DNA of 64,000 bases, from contig CM076955.1 of the NCBI GenBank assembly GCA_039566865.1, positions 14,095,501-14,159,500 of the forward strand, read 5' to 3'. Source of the DNA: Aurelia coerulea (taxonomy: Eukaryota; Cnidaria; Scyphozoa; Semaeostomeae; Ulmaridae). The position numbers were made by a program, and so were the translations under genes. Under the pieces are notes generated by a model. It did no database searches. It was not told the origin of the DNA and saw only the letters and a program-made list of their open reading frames with translations. How positions within the stretch are numbered: position 1 is the first letter of the stretch; each line of letters starts with the position of its first letter. Shown in pieces: positions 1 through 11,219 of this stretch.

Positions 1-370
1 GCTGTAAGGCAAGAACAGTTGGTCATGATTTTCGACTTAATTTGACAAAATCATTCATAGTGTCAGAACGGAATGGCCGATTTCAGTTAGGTAAATCATA
101 AAAAATACATTTGAATCTGCTCACCATTAAATTTTATATACATGCCAGGATAATTGCCTTGATATCCCGGGAGCAATAGAATTTTAGCCATTCTGCCAAT
201 GAGCCTAGATCAAGCGATGTTTTTATACATCATACGAAATGTTCCTTGAGTGGCGTTAGAGCCTCGATCACTATTGTACAAATTCGAAAATTCTATAAAA
301 TGTATCAAAATATCTTACGACTCAGATTCTTTGTAGAATAGATAAAGGTCTATGGCCTTTTCGAAAGGGA
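1..370. repeat. Fragment of an interspersed inverted-repeat family
   Basis: The first 200 bases (GCTGTAAGGCAAGAAC, then AGAACGGAATGGCCGATTTC, then TTGATATCCCGGGAG) match, with many substitutions, the right arms found at 2780-3001, 12541-12745 and 28988-29130. About 275-350 matches the palindrome arms at 4690-4880. No coding frame of interest was seen. Confidence 0.5.
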
Positions 371-1239
371 ATTATTTTTGTTGACTCACCCGATATATAT
401 ACGTTTTTTCTATATAAAACTGTTTGTTGTGTTGTTTCGAGAAAAAATGCAGTGAGCAAAGACTTGAAGTTGTGACTTTTCTTGCATTCATGATCAATTA
501 CTGCTGTATCGTTCTGTAATTTTTTTTGTAAACAATGTTGATTGCTTACTGCAAGTGTTGCAGCTACGCTCAAAGTTGATTGCTAAGATTTCTAAAACCT
601 CGAAACTAACATATATTTCTTTCAAGACTGTAAGATGCACTGATCTGCTCTAACATATGTTTGAACCTGGTTAAAAATTCATAGCATGTTTTAAGGTGTG
701 TCTAGATTTGCGATGATTTGAAAGGCATAAGCGCTTCACCTTGTAGTTGTGTGGAATTTTCAGCATGTCACTGGCTCTATGATCGCTACACGGGTGATTC
801 AAGAGAAGGAAAAGGGATCTTAGGACGAATGTTGAATCCAAAAGACGAAAGCAATCACTGTTTTCAAAGGCAGGCGGTAGTCTGGCTTGTGAATCCAAAG
901 TGTGAATCATCGGTCGCAGCTGCTAAAACTCCCAATTGCATAACTTCAACCTTGACTTATGACATGAATCCAAGTTTTGCTCCATTGAATTGATTTTCAT
1001 TTATCGTTATAGTCATTCGCAATGCTAAAAGATTATTTATGTTATGGGAATTGTGCAAAAACAGGGACCCAATTAATGAGTCTAACATTATAGCCCTATT
1101 CAATGCAGCGTCAGCGCTAGATGAGTTATTATTAAGCATGCATCATTCATCCATTTCAACATACTATTTAACATACTATCGAAGAGTTAACTTAGGTACA
1201 GGGTGGATAGAAAACTGTATTATATTTCATATGTCCCCT
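371..1239. other. No recognisable feature
   Basis: The open frames here are short and mostly overlap on opposite strands. None shows a family motif, splice pattern or repeat relationship I could recognise. The region lies beyond the 3' end of CEP95. Confidence 0.4.
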
Positions 1240-1480
1240 TTAAAGTAAATGTTTCTTTCTTTCATTGTAGCAGTTAAATGTAGTTTTATGAACTATCTCT
1301 TTCTCTCTAGTAGTTACGTGTAGTGTTATGTTCGTATTTCCTGTTTTATGTTGCCATGAGGTAGACGTAGTTTTTCGCTCCAAATGGCATTGTTCTAGCA
1401 GTAGGGTATAGTATTTTATAAGTAGGGTATAGTATTTTATAAGTAACACGTATTGTAAGTTATTAAATGATGTAAAAAAA
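1240..1480 (+). repeat. Degraded copy of the GTAGTGTT-type interspersed repeat
   Basis: It contains GTAGACGTAGTTTTTCGCTCC followed by GTAGGGTATAGTATTTTATA (the latter in tandem), and resembles the repeat at 44221-44286 plus 46577-46680 and the reverse-strand copy at 48240-48370. The central stretch varies between copies. The family is not identified. Confidence 0.4.
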
Positions 1481-1489
1481 ATAGAAAAC

Positions 1490-3001
1490 AATCCCCGCTC
1501 CCTGGATATCAACACAATAATTTTGGCAAGTATATTATTCAAAAGTGGACATGTTCAAATAAGTTTAAAATCAACCTGACTGAAATAGTTCTGAAATCAT
1601 GAGGGATTTTCTCAAGAAAGATCGCTTCAAGAAACTTTCAAAACCGGCCTAAAATCATTACCAAATTTTCCTAATATTTCTGCGTTACAGCAATGGTTTA
1701 TACATGCTTTAGCACGTGTCATCCCATTGGGATGATGGAAGTGACTACCCTCGGAGCGTCATAACATTATTCTGGGAGATTTCATTTCCAATAGGATAGC
1801 ACGTGCTAAGGCGCGTTGATGGCATTGCTTTTTCCCTTTATGACCCAATGACTGATATGTCAGTCATGGAAGTTGGATGTGCCTTTTTGCACAGCGGTTG
1901 CTTTCCCTTTGATTACCAGTCTCGTTTAGGGTCAAGTGTGCCTCCTTGCACCCCTGTGGACTGCAAAATCGTAAAAATTCTGGACTCGTACAAGATGGAT
2001 GATGTTTCTCAAGGATTTATTCTAGAACGACTTTTCGTTTGCTTGGATAATGATTTCATCATGATTGAAGATCAACTAGATGTTGTCTGGAAGGGCCTAA
2101 ACGAGGAAAAGGATATTGCTGAGCCTTTCCAGACAAAGGAGACACTTCTCAGAGTGCTTTGGCGTAAATGATGCAAAGATTTTGAATCGTATCGTCTGTT
2201 GAGGGGAATTTGGCCAAACTGGATATAAAATGGAACTAATAGAGAAAATATTGATTCAAATGAAGGAAGTAGACGAAGGAATGCTTCTCTTGATGCACTG
2301 AAATGCCCTGCAGTTATGACTTTCTCATACAGGGACCTCTATGTTGCTTTTTGTTGTTCAAGATTAAAGTGTCCGGCTGTGTGTCCGATGATAGATGGTG
2401 AAATATTATTTTTGATTTTGAGAAGCTATACTGATCAGAACTGGACAAATGTGGCTTTATTTTGTTGCATTCACTTTGTTCTACCAATTAATGTCAACAA
2501 ATTATTTTTCATTTGAGCTTAGCTTTCAGCTCCCAATATCAAGAGAAAAAGTTTCTTCATTTTCAGCGACGCAACACGTATTACGAATTTCTGTCCAAAA
2601 ATCCGTACTGAAATAAATTTATCTTAAAATAGAATTTATTTTGTCTATGAACAGTATCTTGGCAATGATATGTCAAAGTTTGAGGCTCAAAAACAAAATA
2701 TTATCTGCTCTGTGGCTGTTTTATCACAGGTCAGTCTATTTAAGATAAAAACTGAAAAATTAAGTTCAGTTGGGTCATAAAGGGTTAAGGCAGAAAAGTT
2801 AGGAAAATTTGGTCATGGTTTTGGGCCTGTTTTGAAGGTTCCGAAGGGGCTTTCGAAAAAAAACCCCAGATTATTTCAGAACGGAGTAGCGGATCTCAGT
2901 CATGTAAATTTCAAAATGGATTTGAACATGTCCTCCATTTTATCATATACTTGCCAACGTCTTGATATCCAGACATAGCAGTGACCTTTCAAACGGGGAT
3001 T
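1490..3001. mobile_element. Non-autonomous TIR element, about 1.5 kb
   Basis: The left arm from AATCCCCG (1490) to about 1750 and the right arm ending CGGGGATT (3001) are imperfect inverted repeats of about 270 bp. They share CTGGATATCAA, GGCAAGTATAT, GACATGTTCAAAT, GTTCTGAAAT and AAATTTTCCTAA in the same order. Related termini at 12102, where the arm begins TACCGGGTGGG, suggest the family belongs with the CCGGGTG/TA elements of this window. No transposase was recognised. TTGGGTCATAAAGGGTTAA at about 2766-2785 mirrors CCCTTTATGACCCAA at about 1836, so a second element may be nested inside. Confidence 0.6.
1803..2171 (+). CDS. Unrecognised 122-codon open frame inside the TIR element
   Basis: An open frame of 122 codons begins at an in-element CTA-ATG-like start and ends TGA. 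The predicted product is acidic in its second half (DDVSQGFILERLFVCLDND), with no motif I recognise. It lies between the inverted arms of the 1490-3001 element, so it could be the remnant of an element-encoded protein. It could equally be chance open sequence. Codon use gives no decisive support. Confidence 0.2.
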   Translation: MLRRVDGIAFSLYDPMTDMSVMEVGCAFLHSGCFPFDYQSRLGSSVPPCTPVDCKIVKILDSYKMDDVSQGFILERLFVCLDNDFIMIEDQLDVVWKGLNEEKDIAEPFQTKETLLRVLWRK

Positions 3002-3398
3002 GATTTTAATATTCAAACGGTGGGAAATTATTTCACAAATAAATAATCGTATCGTTTAGAGTTATTCATGGCTTTCCTGGGAGCTGTTTTTTGAACAACT
3101 TGAAAAATGTTAACACCAGTATCTGGCAACAAAATGATAAAAATTGCACTATAACTTGCAGAAAACTACAACATTAATTGTGCAGACAATGGACACATAG
3201 TTATCAGTTTTTCTTCCCTAGTTTTTTATGCTTGTTGACAACGTTTTCAAAATGTAAATTAGATGATATTTGATTAACATGTTTAGTCCTTGTTGTAGAA
3301 TTTTCCAAATGAAGTTGAGGATAATTAACACAAGCCGATTATACATTCATTTCCAAGCAAGAAAGGTAAGTTGAATCTAGAATCATACCTTGCTTCAA

Positions 3399-3563
3399 TC
3401 ACATTCGAGCTGTGTACGTTGCAAGTTGCAGTTCTTTCCTTAAATTGTCTGCATCCAACTGTCGGAAATAGGCCGAATCTTCATCCCTCACGAGTTCTTC
3501 TTGAAGTTCCTTAATGTCATTTTCCATTCGCTGGCGAATCCCTTTTCTCATGTCGTCTACTAC
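3399..3563 (-). CDS. CEP95: CEP95 exon 15 (last coding exon, stop TGA)
   Basis: The acceptor TTTCTTAG precedes GTA-GTA-GAC in phase 0. The exon encodes 54 residues, with MRKGIRQRMENDIKELQEEL near its start and AYFRQLDADNLRKELQLAT near its end, then TGA at 3401-3399. This is the conserved end of the coiled coil, in which CEP95 proteins carry an acidic turn followed by a short helix. It follows exon 14 in frame (..REKAQRK then VVDDMRKG..). A possible poly(A) signal ATTAAA lies about 390 bp downstream (3010-3005) and an AATAAA at 2640-2635; neither is confirmed. Confidence 0.85.
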   Translation of the reverse strand, partial: VVDDMRKGIRQRMENDIKELQEELVRDEDSAYFRQLDADNLRKELQLATYTARM

Positions 3564-3663
3564 CTAAGAAACAACAATGACAGCATAAATTCATTTCAAA
3601 TATTTCTTGCATTTGTTCGAATTTGTTTAGGGTCATGAAGGGGATCCTCAATTTAATTGGTGA

Positions 3664-3851
3664 AATGAACGTGAAGTTGCCGTTGATAATGCCAAGCATT
3701 GGGATCACAGAAGTAGAGAAGACTTAGTCGAGACAACAACCCCTGTCATGGCGCCCAAGAGGTGGGACTCTGCTTGGAATCAAACTCTGTCCGCCTGAAC
3801 GTTCTGGCTGCATAGTCAGAGGACTACACAACTGCGCCACACCACCTTCAT
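3664..3851 (-). repeat. tRNA-derived SINE copy
   Basis: On the minus strand this reads GGTGTGGCGCAGTTGTGTAG (A-box region), then CAGCCAGAACGTTCAGGCGG and a decayed B box (AGTTTGATTCC), then a body ending AACTTCACGTTCATTTCACC. It is the same element as 20518-20720, more diverged. It sits about 100 bp upstream of the acceptor of the last CEP95 exon, in the sense orientation of the gene. Confidence 0.75.
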
Positions 3852-6800
3852 TTTCCCAATCATCTTTTGCGGCAAATCTCTGTCACATTTTTGAAAATGT
3901 ACTATCTGTGATGCAATTCCATCTCCAGTCTATGACATTTGTCGTTTCTATACTTTGTCCTGGCTCATCAAATCCCAGTAACAGTACAAAGTACCAGAGC
4001 CAGATTTTCATTCTACCCATATCCCATTTAACCCCCACAGTAACCCCCTTTTAGAAACAGAACACGCTAAATAATACATCACAGTCTTGATTTTAACTAT
4101 GACAGTCATTTAAATGATCAAATCAGATTCAATTATAGCTGATTAAAAGTCAATCAAAAATGGCGCATGAAATTTGACCAGCATATCATCAAATTCACCC
4201 AATGGAAATTAGGATTTTTTAAGGAACTCTAGCAACAGTTTTGTTTCGAACTCCTCGGAAATTAAATTTTGACTAGATAGAAGGAAACTGTCGTCCTTCT
4301 GGTTTAAAATTGAAGAATCTCTCAAGTCTCACGTAGAGTATTTTGTGTCAGCTGTTAGACTGAGTATGGTAGATGAAATCATGGGTAGCGAGACACTGCA
4401 GTTATGCTTCAGATTCTATGCTTGTGCGGGGAAAATTATATCATTCTAGAATATTCTGCGAAGGAGGTTTCGAAGAATTCCTTTCATTTCTTTCTCTCTT
4501 TCTTTCTTTAACTCCTCTGTAGAACTATATGTTTCCTCTGCAGAAGCATCTAGCCGCGGCAATCAAGCACAATTGGGGTGTCTTACAATCCATGACAAAT
4601 AAGCCAACAGACTGTATGATTCCCTATATTGACAAAGCTGGAAGTGCTCTGGATTGGTTGCTAAAAGTGATTGATTGGTCTGCTCGGATGCAACGATAGA
4701 CTTTTCGGCTATTCTACAAAAGAACCCAAATCGAACGATATTTTGAGGCATTTTATAGAATTTTCGAGTGTGCACTAAAGGGATAGAGCTTTTAACGCCA
4801 TTCAATCGAACTTTTCATATTGAAATGCACAAAAATATCGCTCGATCCAAACTCTTTTGCAAAATAGCTAAAGATCTATTGGCAACTGGGGGCTCTTCGA
4901 GCACAGCAAGGAAGATTAAAAAATATGAAGTCTAACATCACAATAAACAAACGTGAGGCCTTGAAAGCTCTGCAGTACAGCACACTACAGTCTTCAACAT
5001 AGTGCAAAGAAAGTTGGAATAACAATCAGCTGGTATTTTTATATAAATGATGTTTTTTCGATCTAAACCATTCGTGATGTCTTACTAATGAAAACATTTC
5101 CAGTGACGTCAGAAGCTGACCATAAGGAGTTTAATTCTAACACGAAATTTGCAAATAATCCATAAAAGACCTCATGAAATGAAAATGTGCAGCTTTCCAA
5201 CAAGTAGTTATAACGGCAAAGCTTTAAAGAATGCACGTACTGCTAGCAATTCAAAGGTTTTCATTTAAATATAGGAGCAACGTCTAGACAGGGGTGGCGC
5301 CAAGACAAGGCTCAAATCCTTACTGGTTGCCATGCTAATCAGCCAATGAGATCGCCGCTTTCTAATCCTTGGAGACAAAATCAGTCGTTTATGGTGAATT
5401 TTCTAGTTCCCTTACAAAAACTGAAATGAATGCTAAACTATTTCCGTTATTTGCAATTTCTTCATATATTAGTTGCAGAGATGTCCGTCCAGAATTGTTT
5501 ACATGTTCAGGCACATAGCTTGTTTGGGGCCGGAGCAGCGTTCATTTTCCGGTGGAAGACTATTGACCTTCGTTGAAATATCTATATAAATCCCTCCAAA
5601 TGAGATATGCAGATAAGAATTTCAGCGATTATGCATACTGACCTGAGCAATAAAAGTTTCCTGGATCCTAATAAAAGGGGGTCTGGGATTAAAACCTACG
5701 AGTGTTTTGACTGTAACGAGCATCACGAACAAGTAGACAATCACAAATAATTATCAACATAAGAAACACATTTCGAATCGCATTTTCGGAAAGATAATTT
5801 CACATGACAATATGATCGAAACGTGATTTGATTACCAAAAGAGCGTAGATATAAAAACACGACGTTTTGAGTATTTGCTCGTTATCAAAAGGATTAAATA
5901 TGAAATATAAAATATAGCGAGAACAGTTCCAAGCAGTTCCAATCAGTTCCATACAGAACAGTTCCAACAGTTTCCGTGTAAACGCTGCCTAAATTCTCCT
6001 GTTTTCGTTTAAATGGTATGAATATTTGAGTACACATGATACAACAATCCTTATGCATATTGCTTCTGTTTGGATCTGCATTATTGAATGTAATTGCAAA
6101 CAGAATAATCATAGAGTATACAATATCATTTATCAAAGCAACAAAACGGCTTGATTGAATGATACACAAACATGTAGATACCCTCTTATTTCATCTTTGT
6201 TCTGTTCACTCTCACTATTTGTTTATTTGTTTCAAAATTTGATTCTTTTTGTTTTGTTTGTTTGTTTTTTGTTCCTCGTCGTTCCGTTTGCTAGTGTGGC
6301 AATGCAGCTAAATCTATTGTAAGTACTATTGTATATGAAGTATTGCATTGTAAGTATTATTTATAGCAGGAACTCAAATGACTGTGTGCATGAAGTATTG
6401 TCGACTAGCTTAGGTTTTTATTTGCATGAAAAGAAACAAAAAATTGCGTACATAGGTCATTCGGGCACACACCAATGGTAAGGATGATGACTTCGCAGTA
6501 CAAACGAATCAGAGAAAACGACGGTGCACGTTTAGTCCATTCCAACAGTGCTCTTTTGCCCATGAACTTAAAATTGAGCAGAAGGTACGACCAATTTCAT
6601 ATATTTCAATGGAGAAATCTAATACAGTCATTACTCTGAATAAAATGTGCAGTAAATCTTGTTTTTACAATCAATAAGTTCTTTGTTTACGCTTCATCTT
6701 TATTTTGGATTTTTCTGATCGCTAACAAATCGCATTTGTTTAATTTGATCAGAAAGGGCTGTTTTAAGAAAAGCTGGTAAGGATCAATGCATGTTTGTGT

Positions 6801-7739
6801 GGAATATACGACGGGGATTCTATTCTTAATGGAATCTGTATGGCACAATAAATCAGAATTTGTCAAAAGTATGATTCAAGGGCGCCTACCTTGTATGAAT
6901 TGTCCATATTCACAGACCTGCTTTCGTGATGTAGTACACAGAGCAATTGTTGCCTTGTCAAGATGACGTAAGAATAATTGTGTGGCTTTAAATTCTGGTT
7001 TTGATGTAATACGATATCAACTGCTATAAGAGATGAACACAGGGAACCAGACAGTGCGATTTTTGATTGGTCAGCACACCGACAGTCGTTAGAATTTGAA
7101 AATCACGCAGGACAGTAATTTCTCTGAGTTCTTTGTCACAAAACGGGACAACGAAAAAACACAATTCATAGAAGGTAGGCGCCCTTGCATTAATCTATCT
7201 GTTTTCACTAAAAATAGCTTGCAAAAACGTGCGATACAGTCCTTTTTTATGAGAAACTCTCTGTAAGTATTTGTTCTACAATTGCCAAAACTTTTCAAAA
7301 ATCTATTTCGTTTGATAAGCACAAAGAAACTTTCCGAACGTTACCATAAAAGCTTGAAGTTCATTGTCTTTTTGTTTCTCGATCGTTAATACGTCTGTTT
7401 CACGCTTGATGCAAGGCACATAGAGTTGTGAATGGCAATTCATTCACACTAAAACTGAACTATTTATCTTTTTACATTCAAATTTATATATTGTGTTGAG
7501 GCACCTCTGATCCCATAGCATGGGCGTAGGGCGTTGCGTAATGGGGATCTTGAATGGGAAGCAGTGGTGGCAGCAACTGTTGTCATTGTTGTTCTCCCGG
7601 TCAGGGTCACCGTTGCTCGGCATCATGCCATGCGCTTATGCTGGCCTGGCATCCAACGCAAAACAGGCCTCGGTATTTACCAGTAGTAATCATTTATGTG
7701 CAGCTTCTTGTAATTGTATATTTAGTTGTAATTAAGTTG
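3852..7739. other. Intron 14 DNA without recognised genes
   Basis: This is the intronic stretch between the last two CEP95 exons. Seen here are a pyrimidine-rich run at 4480-4510, a 190-bp imperfect palindrome at 4690-4880 (separate entry), a short GTTCCA-type reiteration at 5925-5970 and a TTTG/TTTGT run at about 6220-6270. No coding frame shows splice-compatible or family-like features. Confidence 0.4.
4690..4880. repeat. Imperfect palindrome (fold-back element)
   Basis: The left arm (ACTTTTCGGCTATTCTAC, AAATCGAACGATATTTTGAG) is repeated as its reverse complement in the right arm (AAAATATCGCTCGATCCAAA, TTTTGCAAAATAGCTAAAG). The central loop is about 70 bp. Another copy of one arm lies at about 275-350. 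Confidence 0.55.
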
Positions 7740-7849
7740 GATGTTTCTTTATGTTATGACCATTGTCTGTTGCCCTCTGTGGTTACGGTCCTTGTAGTGC
7801 TGTAAAGTTTTATAGCAATTAGAAAGTATAGTAGGTTGTAACATGTATT
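7740..7849 (+). repeat. Left part of an interspersed repeat split by a MITE
   Basis: GTAGTGCTGTAAAGTTTTATAGCAATTAG and GTAGGTTGTAACATGTATT belong to the GTAGTGTT-type repeat and continue at 8272-8310 (CATGTATTGTAACATTCTAG, then TATAAAAGAACAAT). The 422-bp element 7850-8271 interrupts it. Confidence 0.55.
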
Positions 7850-8271
7850 CCCGGGGGGGGGGGGTAACTCCAGTACTCAGTGGTACGGGGTTGTGCCATT
7901 CAGTGTAATAAATCCGGAAAATTTCAAAAAATGATACCCATAAATCCGGAAAATTTCAAAAACTGGTACCCATAAATCCGGAAAATTCAAAAACTGGTAC
8001 CCATAAATCCGGAAAGCTCAAGAAAAGTACACCCATAAATCCGGAAGTTGAAAGCATTTGGCACTTGAAATAAAACTGACATTATAAAAGCAACAAAATC
8101 TGAAAATTTCTCAAAAGTATACCCATAAATCCGGAGATTCCTCAAAAGCATACCCACAAATCCGGAAATTTCTCCAAAAAGGTTACCCATAAATCCGGAA
8201 CTTCTGATGAAAAAGGTACCCTAAAATATGGCACAACCCCGTACCACTGAGTACTGGAGTTACCCCCCGGG
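7850..8271. mobile_element. 422-bp MITE with C3Gn termini and 8-bp target duplication
   Basis: The inverted termini are CCCGGGGGG... and ...CCCCCCGGG, followed inwards by TAACTCCAGTACTCAGTGGT, GGGGTTGTGCCAT and their reverse complement. The 8-bp direct repeat CATGTATT flanks it at 7842-7849 and 8272-8279. An 8-bp duplication fits the hAT superfamily; family assignment is inference. The interior (7910-8215) consists of about seven diverged units around CCCATAAATCCGGAAA, each about 30 bp. No transposase is encoded. Confidence 0.8.
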
Positions 8272-8312
8272 CATGTATTGTAACATTCTAGATAAATATA
8301 AAAGAACAATAC

Positions 8313-8397
8313 CTTTCTTTGTGCTTTTTCCCTAACTTGTAAATCACATCTTTCCCTTGACACCGTTTCTGCCATCATAGAAAACTGATCACGATAG
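8313..8397 (-). CDS. CEP95: CEP95 exon 14
   Basis: The exon starts one base into a codon (TT from exon 13 plus C gives Phe). It encodes FYRDQFSMMAETVSRERCDL followed by QVREKAQRK and ends in phase 0 at AAG before GTATTG. ENFYRDQF at the junction matches the conserved CEP95 segment, which supports the unusual intron upstream. It is part of the C-terminal coiled coil. The acceptor is CTAAAG, 12 bases after a U12-type branch motif. Confidence 0.88.
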
Positions 8398-9900
8398 CTT
8401 TAGAGAATGTTAAAGAGCACTAACGCAAATCAAAAGGATATACAGGTGTTAAAGTAAGAAACATTAAACTTTGAAGAGTATCCTTTACTTTCTTTACATG
8501 TAGGAATTGTAAACGTACACTTTTAGCAGTTTATTGTCTTTATGAATATAAACATAGCATCCCGCTTTTGTAATTTTCAATTCTGATGATGAAGCACGGG
8601 ATTGCTTCGAAATGCAAATAATAATTCAATCATGGCCTAGTCTCACATGGATATGATAATTTATCGGATTTGCCTCCTATACTATATTTAGAATCTGACA
8701 TGATAATCAGAATCGTCAATAAACTGGATATATTTGAAAATAGCCTTAAATAACGGCCTCGTCGTTATAAACACATAAATGCAACATTAGACATTGTAAT
8801 ATATGGAGAGAAAACTGTAAAGTCCTGTGAAAGAATAACAAATCAAATCAACCTATAACCAGGAAGAAAGCTAAAGAAAGCTATCCTGCAAGAAAAACAA
8901 TGAATTAATCTGACAGCCTGAAAGGAGAGAAAATAAGTTAATAGCTGCAATAAAGAGCAACGTTGAACAACCAAAAGTGTCTATTTGAATATGAACATCA
9001 TAAATTATCGTTGCAATTCTCGTCCGTCGCTTTTGGTGAAGAGTACAGCAAGCAGAGCGGGATTCAGGGTTCACTGGATGAACTGGGCGTGGACTCTCCT
9101 CAGTTCTCTAGACGTTGCAATTGCTCATATTGACTACTATGGGTGGTATGAGTAAGTTCAATTGCTAGAACACTGAAGGGAATCTATATGAAGAATTTAC
9201 CGAAATGGGTTTTTTTATGGTTTGGCTTAAGCTGGACGTGGCCGCCGGCTCCATAGGTCAAATTGCTTTCCAACTATCTGAATGGTAAAAGATTATGTTT
9301 TGAAGCAGTGTATTTGTTTGGAATGACAAGGAAATTGATGATGAACTATTCCCTCCGATCTAGGGATGAAAAGAACATTTCTCTTTGTCAAAATCTTTGT
9401 CTATGGGCGATAAGGAACGCGGTAGTTATTGTTCCTATTGCAGTTTCGTCCCTCCCTGTTTCCCTGTGCCTAGTTATCTTTGTATCCCTGTGTCCCTCAA
9501 GTTTGAGTGAGTTTGGCTGCAGCAAAAAAAACCTTCACGGGCATAGGGACACTGGTAGGAATAAAACTACGATAGGGACAACCACTGCTTTACTTATTGC
9601 CAATGCTTTGACACATTGAACAGAGTGTTTCACTGTTTTCGTACATTTCGAAGAAAGTGACTCTTGACTGAGAAGCAGATCTGGGAGAAGTAAAACAAAG
9701 CATCCCCAATTAGATGGGAAATATAAAAAATCAAGTTGAGGCCTCATTCAGATGAAGAATATAAAATCATACAAATAGTTTGGATAAGCTTTTGCAGTGT
9801 GATTCAAATGGTAGGCTCATGTTTTTCCTAACTAGGTACATTTCTCTGAATGCCTTCCCCCTACGCACATATGATACAAATTCATACAGTCAAAGGATAC
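8398..9900 (-). other. U12-type (minor spliceosome) intron of CEP95
   Basis: The intron starts GTATCCTTTG (9900-9891), which is the U12 5' splice-site consensus. Near its end is CTCTTTAAC (8417-8409), a good match to the U12 branch site TTCCTTAAC, with 11 bases between its final C and the exon (ATTCTCTAAAG). There is no long polypyrimidine tract. It is a phase 2 intron. A reading frame running through the donor meets a stop ten codons later, so splicing is required. An inverted repeat of about 200 bp (9400-9610, GCGATAAGGAACGCGG.. against ..GCTTTACTTATTGCC) lies inside. Confidence 0.85.
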
Positions 9901-10034
9901 AAATTTTCAATTGATTCTAATTCATTTTGCTTCCTCTGCGCATCCATTTCTCGTTGCTCCTTCGCATACGTTCGAAGTTCTCTAACTCGTTGCTTCTGTA
10001 TTTGCAGAGCGTCTTCGAAAAGGGTCTTAAAAAT
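9901..10034 (-). CDS. CEP95: CEP95 exon 13
   Basis: The acceptor TGTCTGCAG precedes ATT-TTT-AAG in phase 0. The exon encodes [20 protein letters not shown] followed by [20 protein letters not shown] and SIEN, and ends in phase 2. It is highly charged coiled-coil sequence and one of the clearest matches to the CEP95 family. The donor is the U12-type GTATCCTTT. Confidence 0.88.
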
Positions 10035-10934
10035 CTGCAGACAACAGAAAAGAAAGATGTTAAAGTCGCGCAGAATGATGGCTACGAAACGTGAAATCTA
10101 TGTAGAGGGTTAAGGCTGGTCTTGTAATTGTTGTTCATACACCTATTAATCTACGCAATCTCTGTTTCGCAAAATTAATGCTGCAATCTATGATGACTAA
10201 ACACGGGAAATATTTGGCTATAAATTCTCATACGTGTTTTTAGTTTCTTAACTGCGGATGGTATGAGATCTTCTCAAAATATCCCGAAATTACAATGTGA
10301 CTTAGTCGAATAAATTCGTCAACTTTCTATTAGTTGCCAAGTTTGTTCAGCATTTATCGTGGCCTGGTCCCAATGGCAAACTGCAATGATCAACGATCAC
10401 TATTTTTCGTTCATCACTTTCTTTAAAAGTAAGATGGAAAATGTCTACCTACTTAAAGCAAATTTAGGCCTACTATGAATGCTGCATCCAGGAAATTGAC
10501 CATTTCTTAAAGGGAATCTAAGCATATATAAGCCCTTGATAGAAATAGCCGTGCAAAGGCAACAGGATATGATACGTGCCACACTATATATGGGTAACTG
10601 ATCTACGTCATAAGGAAATACTGATATCTGATAGGCTAGAATTTAACAGCAAGTGGCTTGAGCCACTTTTATATGCTTACATTCCCTTTAAGGACAGCAA
10701 AGTGAGTTGCCTGGTCAGGCATTCAAAAGGTCACCCATCTGAATTTTTACCTCACACAACCGAACTTAATCATAAGCCACTCAGCCACTCACTACGTCTT
10801 AATCAACTGGAAATGTTTCATCAAATTGTTAACTGAATTTTTCATCTATGTCAACAGCTCTAGGCTGGTCTTAATCATGATTCTCGTTGCATTCCTTCTG
10901 AGTAAACTGTTTCTGTAATTGAAATACAGCGTAC
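10035..10934 (-). other. Intron 12 of CEP95, no other feature
   Basis: Simple AT-rich intronic sequence. The open frames seen on the plus strand are short and lack family motifs. Confidence 0.5.
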
Positions 10935-11087
10935 CTTTTCTTCCTTTGTTCTTCGCTTTAACATTCTAGCACGCATTCGAACTTGGTACTCGTCATAATA
11001 TCTCCTTGCTCGTGCAGATGCAAGCCTTCGTTCTCTTAATTTGCTCTTCACTTGTCTCTGTTCGTGTATTTTCAGTTTCGCTTCTTT
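10935..11087 (-). CDS. CEP95: CEP95 exon 12
   Basis: This is 51 codons in phase 0 at both ends, with acceptor TTTTGTAG and donor GTACGC. It encodes a basic helix with KLKIHEQRQVKSKLRERRL, then ARARRYYDEYQVRMRARML and KRRTKEEK. The RYYDEY segment with alternating basic residues is characteristic of the CEP95 C-terminal coiled coil. Confidence 0.88.
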
Positions 11088-11219
11088 CTACAAAAGAACA
11101 AACCATAAATCATCGTTGCTGAAGTTTGAAATGAAACGTATCACTGCGTATGAGCTCAGGCACGAAAACGGTATGAACCTTATTTGAATACTGTAAAGGC
11201 TGCATTCAATCTTTGTTGT

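Noticed and set aside
3517..3708. 63-codon minus-strand frame upstream of the last CEP95 exon
   Set aside because: It runs out of frame through the SINE and the exon border, and the spliced frame explains the sequence.
7520..7805. Overlapping plus- and minus-strand open frames rich in Cys and Ser
   Set aside because: Three frames are open at once in a short GC-richer patch. There is no motif and no conserved context.
9850..10113. Plus-strand 87-codon open frame
   Set aside because: It is antisense to CEP95 exon 13 and has no independent support.
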